Assembly: GCF_030643825.1 (NCBI RefSeq)
Contig: NZ_CP101717.1
Location: forward strand, 1,178,001 to 1,242,000
Length of the DNA stretch: 64,000 nucleotides
Source: Salinispirillum sp. LH 10-3-1
Lineage (GTDB): Bacteria > Pseudomonadota > Gammaproteobacteria > Pseudomonadales > Natronospirillaceae
Reading direction: 5' to 3'
How positions within the stretch are numbered: position 1 is the first letter of the stretch; the number at the start of each line of letters is the position of its first letter. Positions 50,365 through 60,858 of the stretch are shown one piece after another. The translations under genes and the position numbers were made by a program. The notes below the pieces were generated by a model that was given only the letters and a program-made list of their open reading frames with translations, was not told where the DNA came from and searched no databases.

Positions 50365-52989
50365 ATGAAAACCGCTGAAATACGCCAACGATTTCTGGAT
50401 TTCTTTGCCCGCGAAGGGCATGAAATCGTGCCTTCTTCCAGCCTAGTACCTGCGAACGACCCTACTCTGTTGTTTACCAATGCGGGTATGAATCAGTTCA
50501 AAGATTTGTTTCTGGGTCAGGAAAAGCGGGCGTATACGCGAGCTACTTCTTCGCAGCGTGTCGTGCGCGCAGGCGGTAAACACAACGACCTTGAAAACGT
50601 GGGTTACACCGCACGGCATCACACCTTCTTCGAGATGCTGGGCAACTTCAGTTTTGGCGACTATTTCAAGCAAGACGCTATCGCTTTTGCGTGGCGTTTT
50701 TTGACGGTTGAGTTAGGCCTGCCGAAAGACCGTTTGTTAGTCACTATTTATGCCGACGATGATGAAGCCTTTGGTATTTGGGCGAACGACATCGGTGTGC
50801 CAGCTGAGCGTATTATTCGCATTGGAGACAACAAGGGTGCGCGCTACGCCTCTGATAACTTTTGGCAAATGGGCGACACCGGCCCTTGTGGCCCCTGTAC
50901 TGAAATATTCTATGACCACGGTGACCATATTTGGGGTGGTCCTCCGGGTAGCCCGGAAGAAGATGGTGATCGTTTTATCGAAATCTGGAATGTGGTGTTC
51001 ATGCAGTTCAACCGTCAGGCCGACGGCACCATGGACCCATTGCCCAAGCCCAGCGTGGATACTGGCATGGGACTGGAGCGTTTGGCTGCCATACTGCAAG
51101 GCGTGCATGCTAACTACGAAATAGACTTGTTTCAGAACTTGATTGCCGCTGCGGCCAAGGCCACAAACAGTGCGAACGATGACAATGCTTCGTTGCGCGT
51201 GCTGGCCGATCATATCCGCAGTTGTGCGTTCCTGATTGTCGACGGTGTGATGCCATCGAACGAGGGGCGCGGTTATGTATTGCGCCGTATCATTCGTCGT
51301 GCGGTTCGTCACGGTCACAAGCTCGGTTGTACGTCGGCTTTCTTCCACAAGCTGGTGTCGCCTTTGGTGAGTGAAATGGGAGAGGCCTATCCCGAGTTGG
51401 CAAAGGCGCAAGCACAGGTGGAGCGCATTCTGCTGCAAGAAGAAGATCAGTTTGCCAAGACGTTGGACAACGGTATGCGTTTACTCGAAGAAGCGATCGC
51501 AGGCTTGTCCGGCAGGGTTATTCCTGGTGCAACGGTATTTACCCTGTACGACACCTTCGGTTTTCCAGTGGACTTAACCGCTGACATCGCACGTGAGCGT
51601 GAGCTCGAACTCGACATGGAAGGTTTTGAAGCCGCCATGGAAGAGCAGCGAAATAAAGCGCGTCAAGCGAGCAAGTTTGGCTTGGATCTATCTAATCTGG
51701 TGGCTTTGGATACAGAGACACAGTTCGCTGGTTATGAGTTGTTGTCCGTGGCAGGCCGCGTGACCGACATACTCCGCGATGGACAGCGCGTTGATCAGCT
51801 CAACGCTGGCGAAGAGGGTGTCGTGGTTTTAGATGAGACCGCTTTCTATGCAGAGTCGGGTGGTCAAGTGGGCGATACCGGACAGCTGCGCGGTGACCAA
51901 GCAGTTTTTGAAGTGACCGACTGTCAGAAACAGGGTAAGGCGCATTTGCACATCGGTTCGCTGAGTACTGGCGCGTTGAAGGTCGGTGACGAACTTGGCA
52001 GTTTTGTAAATAGTAAACGTCGGCATATCACGGCGTTGCACCACAGTGCGACGCATTTGCTGCACGCGGCGTTGCGCACGGTGTTGGGCGAGCATGTGCA
52101 GCAGAAAGGCTCCTTGGTGACCGCCGATCGTCTGCGTTTCGACTTTTCTCATTTTGAAGCAGTGTCCGCCGAGCAGTGGCAGGCCATTGAGCAGATGGTG
52201 AATGAGCAAATTATGGCGAATACAGCCGTGCAAACGGAAGTGATGCCGATTGAGCAAGCGCGCGAAAAGGGCGCAATGGCGCTGTTTGGTGAAAAATACG
52301 ATGACGAAGTGCGCGTACTCACCATGGGGACTGATCAGTTCTCAGTAGAGCTCTGTGGTGGTACTCATGTGCGCCGCACGGGCGATATAGGATTATTGAA
52401 AATCGTCTCGGAACAAGGGATATCAGCCGGCGTCCGACGAATTGAGGCAGTGGTTGGCCCCTGTGCCTTGCGTCTCGTTGAGCGAATGAGTGAGCAGCTG
52501 AGTGGTGCCAGTCAGTTGATCAAGGCAAAGCCTGAGCAGCTACTCGAGCGGTTAAACGGTATGGTGAAGCGCAGTCGTGAGCTGGAGAAAGAGGTTGAAC
52601 GACTGCAGGGCAAGCTTGCTGCACAAGCTGGAGGGGACCTGGTGGCTTCTGCAGAAACGCTGGGGAGCGTGACATTGGTGGCGAGCCGGGTGACCGTGGC
52701 CGATGCTAAAGCCATGCGCGATATGGTTGACCAGCTGAAAAACAAGCTAGGCTCCGGCTTAGTGTTGTTGGTGGCTGAGCTCGACGGTAAGGTACAGTTA
52801 GCGGCCGGTGTTACAAAGGATCTACTGGGCCAGTGGCGCGCAGGCGATCTCGTTAATGTGGCTGCAGAAGCGGTGGGCGGTAAGGGCGGTGGCAAGCCTG
52901 ATCTGGCCATGGCGGGCGGAAAAGACGTCGCAGCAATCGATAAAGCGGTTGCCGTGGCGCGTCAATGGGTGGTTGATCAGGTCGGTTAA
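50365..52989 (+). CDS. alaS: Alanyl-tRNA synthetase
   Basis: An 874-residue class II synthetase. The catalytic core begins [26 protein letters not shown]. The editing domain zinc site has [10 protein letters not shown] and CGGTHV. The C-terminal oligomerisation (DHHA1) domain ends in the Gly-rich [15 protein letters not shown] segment. The ATG at 50365 is preferred to the TTG directly upstream. The order recA-recX-alaS-lysC-csrA is conserved in gammaproteobacteria. Confidence 0.98.
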   Translation: MKTAEIRQRFLDFFAREGHEIVPSSSLVPANDPTLLFTNAGMNQFKDLFLGQEKRAYTRATSSQRVVRAGGKHNDLENVGYTARHHTFFEMLGNFSFGDYFKQDAIAFAWRFLTVELGLPKDRLLVTIYADDDEAFGIWANDIGVPAERIIRIGDNKGARYASDNFWQMGDTGPCGPCTEIFYDHGDHIWGGPPGSPEEDGDRFIEIWNVVFMQFNRQADGTMDPLPKPSVDTGMGLERLAAILQGVHANYEIDLFQNLIAAAAKATNSANDDNASLRVLADHIRSCAFLIVDGVMPSNEGRGYVLRRIIRRAVRHGHKLGCTSAFFHKLVSPLVSEMGEAYPELAKAQAQVERILLQEEDQFAKTLDNGMRLLEEAIAGLSGRVIPGATVFTLYDTFGFPVDLTADIARERELELDMEGFEAAMEEQRNKARQASKFGLDLSNLVALDTETQFAGYELLSVAGRVTDILRDGQRVDQLNAGEEGVVVLDETAFYAESGGQVGDTGQLRGDQAVFEVTDCQKQGKAHLHIGSLSTGALKVGDELGSFVNSKRRHITALHHSATHLLHAALRTVLGEHVQQKGSLVTADRLRFDFSHFEAVSAEQWQAIEQMVNEQIMANTAVQTEVMPIEQAREKGAMALFGEKYDDEVRVLTMGTDQFSVELCGGTHVRRTGDIGLLKIVSEQGISAGVRRIEAVVGPCALRLVERMSEQLSGASQLIKAKPEQLLERLNGMVKRSRELEKEVERLQGKLAAQAGGDLVASAETLGSVTLVASRVTVADAKAMRDMVDQLKNKLGSGLVLLVAELDGKVQLAAGVTKDLLGQWRAGDLVNVAAEAVGGKGGGKPDLAMAGGKDVAAIDKAVAVARQWVVDQVG

Positions 52990-53039
52990 GCCGACACAAT
53001 AAAACTGTTGAGTCAAACTTCTCCGGCGGGCGCCGGAGA
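52981..53039 (+). promoter_or_regulatory. Two tandem hairpins between alaS and lysC
   Basis: A GTCGG/CCGAC stem (52981-52995) has the alaS TAA stop in its loop. A second 9-bp stem TCTCCGGCG/CGCCGGAGA with a two-base centre lies at 53020-53039, 21 bases before the lysC start. Neither has a T tract. They may form a 3' stabiliser, a Rho-related boundary or a leader controlling lysC. Confidence 0.45.
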
Positions 53040-53060
53040 CAAATACAGGAAACCAGGGTA

Positions 53061-54293
53061 ATGGCGCTATATGTGCAGAAGTTTGGTGGCACGTCCGTTG
53101 GCAGTGTTGAGCGCATAGAAGGCGTTGCGGAAAAGATCAAAAAAGCGCGTGCTGAAGGACATGATATCGTCGTGGTTGTGTCTGCGATGTCAGGTGAGAC
53201 CAATAGACTCATTGACTTGGCGCACCAAATTACCGATGAGCCAACACCGCGCGAGATGGATGCGTTGGTTTCAACGGGTGAGCAGGTGACCATCGCGTTG
53301 CTGTCTATGGCGTTGAATAAGCGCGGCTGCCCAGCGCGTTCCTACACTGGCTGGCAGGTGAGTATTAAGACCGACAGTGCGCACACCAAGGCGCGTATAC
53401 AAGACATTGATGTCGAGCTGATGAAGAAAGACCTAGCTGCCGGACGCGTGGTTGTGGTGGCTGGTTTTCAGGGTGTCGACATTGACGGCAACATTACTAC
53501 CCTGGGGCGTGGTGGCTCGGATACTACCGGTGTTGCATTGGCGGCGGCGTTGAAGGCCGACGAATGCCAAATTTACACCGATGTCGATGGTGTTTACACC
53601 ACCGACCCTCGGGTCGTGCCCAAGGCGCAACGTATGAACAAAATTACCTTTGAAGAAATGCTGGAAATGGCCAGTCTGGGTTCTAAGGTTTTGCAAATTC
53701 GTTCGGTAGAATTCGCAGGTAAATACAACGTTCCTTTACGCGTGCTGTCTACGTTCAAAGACGGCCCGGGTACATTGATTACATTCGAGGAAGATAGCAA
53801 GATGGAACAGCCAGTCATCTCTGGAATCGCGTTTAATCGTGATGAAAGCAAGCTCACTGTGATGGGGGTGCCGGATATTCCTGGCGTGGCCTCGCGCATT
53901 CTGGGGCCAGTCAGTGCCGCGAATATAGAAGTGGACATGATCGTTCAGAACATCTCGGAAGAAGGTAATACCGACTTTACCTTTACCATCAACCGCGGCG
54001 ACTTTAAGCGGGTAAAAGATATTCTGCAGCAGGTGTCTGATGATCTTGGTGCGCGCGAAGTGCGCGGCGACGACAAAATTGCTAAGGTGTCTATTGTAGG
54101 TGTTGGAATGCGCTCACACGCTGGCGTCGCTTCCAAAATGTTTGATGCTTTGGCCGCTGAGTCCATCAATATACAGTTGATCTCCACATCAGAGATTAAA
54201 ATCTCGGTGGTTATTGAGGAAAAGTATCTAGAACTCGCTGTTCGGGCACTACATACAGCGTTTGGGCTTGATGCAGTAGAAGAAACGAACTAA
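53061..54293 (+). CDS. lysC: Aspartate kinase (lysine-sensitive type)
   Basis: A 410-residue aspartokinase that starts the lysine, threonine and methionine pathway. The N-terminal VQKFGGTSVGSVERIEGVAEKI and LGRGGSDTTGVALAAAL segments bind ATP and aspartate. Two ACT domains occupy about residues 265-400 and provide feedback control. Its length fits the class found in pseudomonads. dapC and dapD of the same pathway are at 7-9.7 kb. Confidence 0.96.
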   Translation: MALYVQKFGGTSVGSVERIEGVAEKIKKARAEGHDIVVVVSAMSGETNRLIDLAHQITDEPTPREMDALVSTGEQVTIALLSMALNKRGCPARSYTGWQVSIKTDSAHTKARIQDIDVELMKKDLAAGRVVVVAGFQGVDIDGNITTLGRGGSDTTGVALAAALKADECQIYTDVDGVYTTDPRVVPKAQRMNKITFEEMLEMASLGSKVLQIRSVEFAGKYNVPLRVLSTFKDGPGTLITFEEDSKMEQPVISGIAFNRDESKLTVMGVPDIPGVASRILGPVSAANIEVDMIVQNISEEGNTDFTFTINRGDFKRVKDILQQVSDDLGAREVRGDDKIAKVSIVGVGMRSHAGVASKMFDALAAESINIQLISTSEIKISVVIEEKYLELAVRALHTAFGLDAVEETN

Positions 54294-54456
54294 AACAGAT
54301 ATTCTTGGTTGCTGCGCGATCGTGGAACCATTATTGGTTTGAGCTGCTAGCCCGTTTTTTACGGTGCTTTGCAGTTGTTATCCTACAGTACCGAAAGGTA
54401 GTGGCTCATAACAAAAGGGTTCTGGGACAGAATCCGATAACAGGAGACCGGAAAAG

Positions 54457-54648
54457 ATGTTAATACTTACGCGCCGTGTAGGCGAAACACTTATGATAGG
54501 CGACGAAGTGACGGTCACCGTGCTTGGCGTCAAAGGAAATCAAGTACGTATCGGCGTCAACGCACCGAAGGATGTTGCGGTACACCGTGAAGAGATCTAT
54601 CTGCGTATTCAGCGTGAGCTGGATGATCCGAGTGTGGGCGAAGACTAA
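54457..54648 (+). CDS. csrA: Carbon storage regulator CsrA/RsmA
   Basis: A 63-residue RNA-binding homodimer that represses or stabilises mRNAs at GGA motifs. It has the conserved [16 protein letters not shown] start, the [18 protein letters not shown] core and the [10 protein letters not shown] binding edge with the key arginine. AGGAGACC precedes the ATG. It lies after alaS-lysC and before tRNA-Ser, as in many gammaproteobacteria. Confidence 0.98.
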   Translation: MLILTRRVGETLMIGDEVTVTVLGVKGNQVRIGVNAPKDVAVHREEIYLRIQRELDDPSVGED

Positions 54649-54707
54649 GGCGTTGGTGTCGTTCAAGGCGCAATGTGCTAATCCATTAATTTTATTAAAG
54701 TTTTTCC

Positions 54708-54735
54708 TTTTAATTTAATTATTTCATGGTATTAT
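54708..54735 (+). promoter_or_regulatory. Putative promoter for tRNA-Ser
   Basis: An extended -10 TGGTATTAT (hexamer 54730-54735) lies 16 bases from TTTTAA (54708-54713) in a very AT-rich stretch. It is followed by a GC-rich discriminator GCGCCGCG just before the tRNA at 54750, a feature of stringently controlled stable-RNA promoters. Confidence 0.6.
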
Positions 54736-54749
54736 GCGCCGCGTGATTC

Positions 54750-54839
54750 GGAGAGATGGCCGAGTGGCTGAAGGCGCGCCCCTGCTAAGGGCGTATGGGA
54801 GAAATCTCATCGAGGGTTCGAATCCCTCTCTCTCCGCCA
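54750..54839 (+). tRNA. tRNA-Ser (GCT)
   Basis: A 90-base class II tRNA with encoded CCA. The acceptor GGAGAGA pairs with TCTCTCC. The anticodon loop CTGCTAA gives GCT (reads AGC/AGU). The long variable arm and GGTTCGAATCC T-arm are present. Confidence 0.97.
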
Positions 54840-54901
54840 TCACATTGGTGGAAAAGCAAAAACATACTGCTCGCAGTTGTTGATGTTAGCAAAACTGTTA
54901 T

Positions 54902-54978
54902 GCGCCCGTAGCTCAGCTGGATAGAGTACCTGGCTACGAACCAGGCGGTCGCACGTTCGAATCGTGCCGGGCGCGCCA
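54902..54978 (+). tRNA. tRNA-Arg (ACG), copy 1
   Basis: A 77-base tRNA with encoded CCA. The acceptor GCGCCCG pairs with CGGGCGC, and the anticodon loop CTACGAA gives ACG (A34 is read as inosine). It is identical to copy 2. Confidence 0.97.
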
Positions 54979-55027
54979 CTCCTTACCTAGGATTACAGGG
55001 TCCCTGATAGGGTTATCATCGTTGTAC

Positions 55028-55104
55028 GCGCCCGTAGCTCAGCTGGATAGAGTACCTGGCTACGAACCAGGCGGTCGCACGTTCGAATCGTGCCGGGCGC
55101 GCCA
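55028..55104 (+). tRNA. tRNA-Arg (ACG), copy 2
   Basis: A 77-base gene identical base for base to the preceding tRNA-Arg, with a 49-base spacer between them. Together with tRNA-Ser they probably form one transcript. Confidence 0.97.
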
Positions 55105-55556
55105 TTTCTTCTTGCTTTACTTTCCTTCGGCCCTAGTGGGCCTAGTCTCGGTAGCTATTCCGTTCTGCTCGTCTTTGTTTTTCTAGACTTTGGTCTATGT
55201 CCGCTGATTTTGTCTATTCAAATATCAGAAACTTTCAGTATTTCCTCGTTTTTACGATTTATCCGTAATTTTCTTTCATGAAGTCGTCTGTTTTGCGGCT
55301 AGATGAGCCGGATAAATACATTAAAAAATAGGTTAAAGTCGTCGAAAATACACTAAATGCTGTTAATGTGTCCCCATAATCAATTTTCCGGTTTCTCTGT
55401 GATCGTAATTCATAAGTGTGTTGCGAAATCCCTCTGCCTTGGGTAAAGTTGGCGCGGTTTCATATGTTTGATGTACCACGCGCTCTGCGCAAGGTGGTTG
55501 ACCTCTCAATGTATGAAGGGTTGCAAGACGCTTTTTGACCAGAGGGATATTTCCTG
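55105..55556 (+). other. 452-base intergenic region upstream of oadG
   Basis: No convincing gene. A GGCCC/GGGCC pairing at about 55129-55142 may help end the tRNA transcript. The rest is AT-rich and contains the oad promoter region. An ORF at 55090-55281 begins inside the tRNA and lacks a ribosome site, so it is not called. Confidence 0.6.
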
Positions 55557-55781
55557 ATGTCCGACTTAATGCAAGAAGGCCTGGCGCTTATGGTGTTGGG
55601 AATGGGGACGGTGTTCACCTTCCTGATTATCCTGACTCTAGCGACTGGGTTTATGTCTGCAATTCTGCGGAAAACGTCACAGCCTGTGCCGCAGGCTGCC
55701 GGAGGCGGAAGAACGCAGAGTAGTCAGATGGAAAAAATTGCCGCTGTTGCAGCCGCTGCTAAAGCTGCACACGACCGATAA
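55557..55781 (+). CDS. oadG: Oxaloacetate decarboxylase gamma subunit
   Basis: A 74-residue small subunit of the Na+-pumping oxaloacetate decarboxylase. A single membrane helix (about residues 9-34, ALMVLGMGTVFTFLIILTLATGF) is followed by a flexible Ala/Gln/Pro-rich tail. It joins the alpha and beta subunits in the inner membrane. It is the first gene of oadGAB; oadA begins 31 bases later. Confidence 0.93.
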   Translation: MSDLMQEGLALMVLGMGTVFTFLIILTLATGFMSAILRKTSQPVPQAAGGGRTQSSQMEKIAAVAAAAKAAHDR

Positions 55782-55812
55782 GAACCTGATTCAGTGTTAG
55801 GAAAAATGCCTC

Positions 55813-57618
55813 ATGAGTACTAAGAATCCTGTAAAAATTACCGATGTCGTGTTGCGTGATGCACATCAGTCGCTGTTTGCGACGCGTCTGCGTCTCGACG
55901 ACATGTTGCCAATTGCTGAGAAGCTGGACAAGGTTGGCTTCTGGTCCATTGAGTCATGGGGCGGTGCTACCTTTGATTCCTGCATTCGTTACTTGGGTGA
56001 AGACCCATGGGATCGCATTCGTGAACTGAAGAAAGCGATGCCGAATACACCACAGCAAATGCTGTTGCGGGGCCAGAACTTGCTCGGCTACCGTCATTAT
56101 GCGGACGATGTAGTGGACAAGTTTGTTGAGCGAGCGGCGGTGAACGGTGTTGACGTTTTCCGAGTGTTCGACGCCATGAATGATCCGCGTAATCTCCAGC
56201 GTGCAATGGATGCGGTAAAAAAGCAGGGTAAACATGCGCAAGGCACAATTTCCTACACGACGTCGCCGGTGCACACCAAAGAAAGTTGGGTAACACTGGC
56301 TAAACAAATTGAAGATATGGGCGCTCAGTCGCTCGCCATCAAGGATATGTCCGGTATTCTGACGCCGTACGACGCCTTTGATTTGGTCACGCAGCTCAAA
56401 AAAGCTCTGGATATTCCGATCCAGTTGCACTGCCACGCCACAGCGGGCTTGTCCTCCATGACTATCTTGAAAGCCGTAGAGGCTGGCATCGATCACGTGG
56501 ACACCGCTATCTCCTCTATGTCGATGACCTATGGCCATTCACCCACGGAATCCATTGTGGCTGCCTTGCAGGGCACCGATCGAGATCCTGGTTTTGATAT
56601 TGAGTTGCTGGAAGAAATTGCTGCTTATTTCCGCGAAGTACGCAAGAAATACGCAGCGTTTGAAGGGGCACTGCGCGGTGTTGATTCGCGCATCTTGGTG
56701 GCACAGGTACCGGGCGGCATGTTGACCAACATGGAAAGCCAGTTAAAAGAGCAGGGTGCGGGTGACAAGTTCGACGAAGTATTGGCGGAAATACCCAAGG
56801 TACGTAAAGACCTGGGCTACATTCCTCTGGTCACGCCGACATCACAGATTGTCGGCACGCAAGCGGTACTGAACGTATTGACCGGTGAGCGCTACAAGAG
56901 CATCTCTAAAGAGACAGCGGCCATATTGAAAGGCGAATACGGTACTGCTCCGGCAGAGTTTGATGCCGAATTGCAGAAGCGGGTTTTAGACGGTGCCGAG
57001 CCGGTAACCTGCCGTCCTGCAGACTTGATTGAAGATGAGATGGATAAGTTGACGGCCGAAGTGAAGGAGCTTGCTAAGAAAGAAGGCTTCAAGCTGGCTG
57101 AAAACGTCGTCGATGATGTATTGACCTATGCACTATTCCCGCAGATCGGTTTGAAGTATTTGAAGAATCGTGGCAAGCCCGAAGCCTTTGAGCCTGTGCC
57201 CGTCGCAGCAGAAAAAGGTAGTAAGGCGGCAGCGCCCGCGAGCGCCGGAGATGGCAGCTACACGGTGACGCTGGAAGGCAAGAAATACGTGGCTAGCGTT
57301 GCGGCAGACGGTAAGGTCGCGGTGACTGTTAACGGCCGCACCTACGATATGACGGTGGCTGAAGGCGCCGATGCGGGTGCTTCTGGAACCAGTCCTAGTG
57401 CTGGCGACGGTGAACCCATCGCGGCTCCGCTGACCGGTAATATTTTTAAGATCCTGGTCGCTGCCGGCGATAGCGTTGAAGAAGGCGATACCGTAATCAT
57501 TCTCGAAGCTATGAAGATGGAAACTGAGGTCAAAGCTGCCAAGGCTGGTACGGTCAGTCGTATAGCGGTCAAAGAGGGTGATTCTGTCAATGTTGGCGAC
57601 GTATTGCTGGAACTATAG
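55813..57618 (+). CDS. oadA: Oxaloacetate decarboxylase alpha subunit
   Basis: A 601-residue biotin enzyme that transfers the carboxyl group of oxaloacetate to biotin. The N-terminal carboxyltransferase domain has [14 protein letters not shown], the metal-binding HCHATAG segment and [14 protein letters not shown] linker rich in Ala and Lys leads to the biotinyl domain, with the biotin lysine K568 in EAMKMET. Flanking oadG and oadB distinguish it from pyruvate carboxylase subunit B, which has the same domains. Confidence 0.97.
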   Translation: MSTKNPVKITDVVLRDAHQSLFATRLRLDDMLPIAEKLDKVGFWSIESWGGATFDSCIRYLGEDPWDRIRELKKAMPNTPQQMLLRGQNLLGYRHYADDVVDKFVERAAVNGVDVFRVFDAMNDPRNLQRAMDAVKKQGKHAQGTISYTTSPVHTKESWVTLAKQIEDMGAQSLAIKDMSGILTPYDAFDLVTQLKKALDIPIQLHCHATAGLSSMTILKAVEAGIDHVDTAISSMSMTYGHSPTESIVAALQGTDRDPGFDIELLEEIAAYFREVRKKYAAFEGALRGVDSRILVAQVPGGMLTNMESQLKEQGAGDKFDEVLAEIPKVRKDLGYIPLVTPTSQIVGTQAVLNVLTGERYKSISKETAAILKGEYGTAPAEFDAELQKRVLDGAEPVTCRPADLIEDEMDKLTAEVKELAKKEGFKLAENVVDDVLTYALFPQIGLKYLKNRGKPEAFEPVPVAAEKGSKAAAPASAGDGSYTVTLEGKKYVASVAADGKVAVTVNGRTYDMTVAEGADAGASGTSPSAGDGEPIAAPLTGNIFKILVAAGDSVEEGDTVIILEAMKMETEVKAAKAGTVSRIAVKEGDSVNVGDVLLEL

Positions 57619-57627
57619 GGAGTCATC

Positions 57628-58794
57628 ATGGAGAAGTTATTAAAACTGGTCGGTGACTCCGGACTCGCGAATCTAGAGTTTGGCCAAGCGGCGATGATCA
57701 TCGTCGGGTTAATATTGTTGTATTTAGCGATCGCGAAGCGGTTCGAGCCTCTGCTGCTGGTGCCAATCGGTTTTGGGGCAATATTGGTCAATATCCCTGG
57801 AGCCGGGATGGGTGCGCCGCCGATCTATGACGACATGGGAGAGCTGGTTTCATACGGGGGTTTGCTCTATTACATTTTCAAACTCGGTATTGAAACCGGG
57901 ATTTTCCCCCTATTGATCTTTTTAGGCGTGGGTGCCATGACCGATTTCGGCCCCATGTTGGCGAACCCCAAAACCTTACTGTTAGGTGCGGCGGCCCAAT
58001 TTGGTATCTTCGGAACCGTTATTGGGGCGCTTTTGCTGAATGAGACTGGTTGGGTGTCTTACTCTCTCGAGCAAGCGGCGGCCATAGGGATCATCGGTGG
58101 GGCGGACGGCCCGACGTCCATCTATGTCTCCAGTCAGCTGGCGCCGGAGCTACTCGGTGCTATTGCTGTGGCAGCTTATGCATATATGGCCTTGGTGCCT
58201 ATTCTGCAGCCGCCAATTATGCGGGCGCTGACCACTAAGAAGGAGCGGGTTATTGTGATGACTCAGTTGCGTCCAGTCGGAAAGGTTGAAAAGATTGCCT
58301 TCCCACTGGTCTTGCTGATTCTGGTAGCGATGTTTCTGCCTGCTGCCGCGCCTCTGTTGGGTATGTTCTGCTTGGGCAACTTGATGCGCGAGTCCGGGGT
58401 GGTGGATCGTTTGAGTGATACGGCGCAAAATGCCTTGATCAATATCGTGACCATCTTTCTGGGGCTCGGGGTTGGTTCAAAGCTGGATGCTGAGTCGTTT
58501 TTGAACATGCAGACTGCCGGTATTATGATTCTTGGTATTGTCGCGTTCTGTGCGGGTACAGCCACGGGTGTGCTGATGGCCAAGTTGATGAATACGGTTT
58601 CAACGAACAAGCTGAATCCTTTGATTGGTGCGGCGGGTGTGTCGGCGGTGCCAATGGCAGCTCGAGCGGTCAATAAGGTGGGTCTGCAAGCAAATAATCA
58701 AAACTTCCTGTTGATGCATGCCATGGGTCCGAACGTTGCCGGGGTCATTGGTTCTGCAGTCGCTGCGGGTGTTATGTTGAGCTTTCTGAGCTGA
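57628..58794 (+). CDS. oadB: Oxaloacetate decarboxylase beta subunit (Na+ pump)
   Basis: A 388-residue inner-membrane subunit with about nine to eleven helices. It decarboxylates carboxybiotin and exports Na+. Conserved segments include [15 protein letters not shown], the [12 protein letters not shown] motif with the essential aspartate (near residues 159-170), and the C-terminal [15 protein letters not shown] motif. It ends the operon; an intrinsic terminator follows 17 bases after the stop. Confidence 0.97.
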   Translation: MEKLLKLVGDSGLANLEFGQAAMIIVGLILLYLAIAKRFEPLLLVPIGFGAILVNIPGAGMGAPPIYDDMGELVSYGGLLYYIFKLGIETGIFPLLIFLGVGAMTDFGPMLANPKTLLLGAAAQFGIFGTVIGALLLNETGWVSYSLEQAAAIGIIGGADGPTSIYVSSQLAPELLGAIAVAAYAYMALVPILQPPIMRALTTKKERVIVMTQLRPVGKVEKIAFPLVLLILVAMFLPAAAPLLGMFCLGNLMRESGVVDRLSDTAQNALINIVTIFLGLGVGSKLDAESFLNMQTAGIMILGIVAFCAGTATGVLMAKLMNTVSTNKLNPLIGAAGVSAVPMAARAVNKVGLQANNQNFLLMHAMGPNVAGVIGSAVAAGVMLSFLS

Positions 58795-58811
58795 TCGACC
58801 GTGTGGTTGAT

Positions 58812-58838
58812 AAAAGCCGCCGTCAGGCGGCTTTTTTT
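58812..58838 (+). terminator. Intrinsic terminator after oadB
   Basis: AAAA, a GCCGCC/GGCGGC stem with loop GTCA, and seven T residues. It insulates the motor-like operon that begins at 58967. Confidence 0.92.
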
Positions 58839-58966
58839 ATGCCGAAGTACAGGCTTGCATTGTCTTCCTTTCAAAGAAATGTAATTCCCCTTGCATGGTA
58901 TTACCGCAGGTCCCTGTATTACGGTATGCTTCCCTGAATTAACACCGAGCTTGATAGGAGATTTGC

Positions 58967-60169
58967 ATGTTAATGCCTTGGATGACCATCATCCTGATTG
59001 GCACCATTGTGTTGCTGACAGTGGTGGTGCACTTGCTGCCGCGGTCGCCACAAATTGCTTCCCAGGCTCCTTCTATTCTGACCACGCTGGGCATCTTTGG
59101 GACCTTCATTGGTGTCGCTTTGGGGTTGTATCAGTTTGATGCGATGGCGGTTGAGGATAGTGTGCCGTCGCTGTTGGAAGGTCTGAAAACAGCATTTTGG
59201 AGCTCCATCGCTGGTTTGTTGGGGGCATTGACGGTCAAAATACGCTATGCCATGGCGGACATGATGCGGCCAGTCGATGCTAAGGCTGACAGCCCAGTGA
59301 CGGCGATGATCGCTGCAGTTGAGCAGCAAACGAAAGATGCAGATACCCATTTCAAAAGCTTGATTGCCGAGACGAAAGCAAACAGCGAGCAGCTGGCGCG
59401 CCACCAAACAGATATGGTCGAGGCTAATACTAAGGCGTTGTCTGCAGCTATCAAAGAAATCATCAGTGATTTCAATGCCAGAATTGAGGTGCAATACGGA
59501 GACAATTTCAAAAACCTGAATGAGTCTGTAGGGCGAATGTTGGAATGGCAGACTAAGAATCATGACACCACCAGGGCCATTGTTGCTGAGCTTGAGAGGG
59601 CCACTGGCCAAATGTCTCAGGCTACAGCGTCCTACGAGCGACTGATGATGCAGACCCAGTCCTTTAGCAATGTAGCAGAGGGTATGGAGGCGCTCCTTAC
59701 GGGCCTGAATCAGCAAAGTGAGCAGTTAGCTCAGTATCTCTCTTCGATGTCCGGCATGGTGCAGGAGGCGCAACGCGGCTTACCTGACCTAGAAGAGCGT
59801 ATTGGGGCGTTAACCACTGGGCTGTCCAGTGCGCTCACACAGCAAAACCAGGAAATGAGCCGTGTGATAGAGCAGACCGGAAAGCTGTGGCTAGAAACAT
59901 CCGGTAAGTTGGCTACGGAGCTGTCTGATGGCGTTACGCATGTACAGCAGAAATTAGTCGACCAAGCTGGTCGCGCGTTGACGCAATCTGAAACTCAACT
60001 GCAACAATTGGAAGACATGCTGCAGGCGCAGTTGACTCAGTCGCTTCAAACGTTTGGTTATCAGCTGACGGCCTTGTCTGAAAAGTTTGTGAATGATTAT
60101 ACACCGCTCACCGAGCGTCTGCGCACGCTCTTAGTGGCGGTTGAAAGCAGTACGGGTGCGAAAAAATGA
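58967..60169 (+). CDS. ZorA/MotA/ExbB-like proton-channel protein with long helical tail
   Basis: A 400-residue protein with three predicted membrane helices (about residues 6-24, 36-56 and 73-92). The second contains SILTTLGIFGTFIGVALGL and the third LKTAFWSSIAGLLGAL, the pattern of ZorA and other MotA/TolQ/ExbB stators. Residues 100-400 form a Gln/Glu/Thr-rich, probably coiled-coil cytoplasmic tail, as in ZorA. TAGGAG precedes the ATG. Its TGA overlaps the next gene (ATGA). In Zorya anti-phage systems ZorA and ZorB form a proton-driven rotary motor whose tail signals to an effector. Assignment to Zorya is by architecture; a different stator-like system is possible. Confidence 0.8.
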   Translation: MLMPWMTIILIGTIVLLTVVVHLLPRSPQIASQAPSILTTLGIFGTFIGVALGLYQFDAMAVEDSVPSLLEGLKTAFWSSIAGLLGALTVKIRYAMADMMRPVDAKADSPVTAMIAAVEQQTKDADTHFKSLIAETKANSEQLARHQTDMVEANTKALSAAIKEIISDFNARIEVQYGDNFKNLNESVGRMLEWQTKNHDTTRAIVAELERATGQMSQATASYERLMMQTQSFSNVAEGMEALLTGLNQQSEQLAQYLSSMSGMVQEAQRGLPDLEERIGALTTGLSSALTQQNQEMSRVIEQTGKLWLETSGKLATELSDGVTHVQQKLVDQAGRALTQSETQLQQLEDMLQAQLTQSLQTFGYQLTALSEKFVNDYTPLTERLRTLLVAVESSTGAKK

Positions 60170-60858
60170 CACCGTTTGAAGCCGAAAACGAAGAACACTG
60201 GCTCTCCGTATCGGATCTAATGGCTGGGTTGATGATGGTGTTTCTTTTGGTGGCCGTTATTTTTATGGTTAATGCCGAGCGGGAACGGCGCACCATCACT
60301 GATGTGGCGCTGCTTTATGAGCGTTTGCGCTTGGACTTGTATCAGGATCTGCTGACGGAGTTTGAAGCTGACTTGCCGCGTTGGGGTGCAGAGCTGGATG
60401 ACGATCTGACCTTTCGTTTTACGCGCAACGACCTATTGTTTGATCGTGGTGACAATGCGATTCAGCCGCAGTTTGCCGCTATTTTGGAAGACTTCTTTCC
60501 GCGCTATGTGAACATCATTTATCGCGAAAAGTACCGTGATGACATTCGTGAGGTGCGGATAGAGGGTCATACGGATTCAACGTGGGGAGGCTTGGGTGCC
60601 GACGAGGCCTATATTCGCAACATGGAGCTGTCACAAGCGCGCACAAGAACCACGGCCGCATATCTGTTGGCGCTGCCACAGCTGGACGGAATGAAAGACT
60701 GGCTCAAAGAGAACCTGACGGCCAATGGCTTGTCATCGTCTAAACTGATTCTTGACCCAGATGGACAAGAAGACGAGGTGCGCTCGCGCCGTGTGGAGTT
60801 TCGTGTTGTCACGGATGCCGATCAGCGCATAGAAGAAATCTTGCAGAGGGCACGCTGA
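60166..60858 (+). CDS. ZorB/MotB-like OmpA-domain protein
   Basis: A 230-residue single-pass protein. The N-terminal LSVSDLMAGLMMVFLLV segment places an aspartate (D17) at the start of the membrane helix, the proton-carrying position of MotB and ZorB. A linker of about 55 residues follows. The OmpA-like peptidoglycan-binding domain has EGHTD (residues 133-137), LSQART near 155 and RSRRVEFRV near 206. It overlaps the upstream gene by four bases and the downstream gene by one (TGATG), so the three are translated together. Confidence 0.85.
   Translation: MTPFEAENEEHWLSVSDLMAGLMMVFLLVAVIFMVNAERERRTITDVALLYERLRLDLYQDLLTEFEADLPRWGAELDDDLTFRFTRNDLLFDRGDNAIQPQFAAILEDFFPRYVNIIYREKYRDDIREVRIEGHTDSTWGGLGADEAYIRNMELSQARTRTTAAYLLALPQLDGMKDWLKENLTANGLSSSKLILDPDGQEDEVRSRRVEFRVVTDADQRIEEILQRAR

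Noticed and set aside
54785..54979. Minus-strand ORF beginning MARPARFERATAWF
   Set aside because: It is the antisense of tRNA-Arg and tRNA-Ser, another common spurious annotation.
55090..55281. 63-codon hydrophobic ORF after the second tRNA-Arg
   Set aside because: It starts inside the tRNA gene and has no ribosome site; the hydrophobicity comes from T-rich DNA.
55396..55415. CRP-like site upstream of oadG
   Set aside because: TGTGA is present, but the second half-site does not match TCACA at the right spacing.
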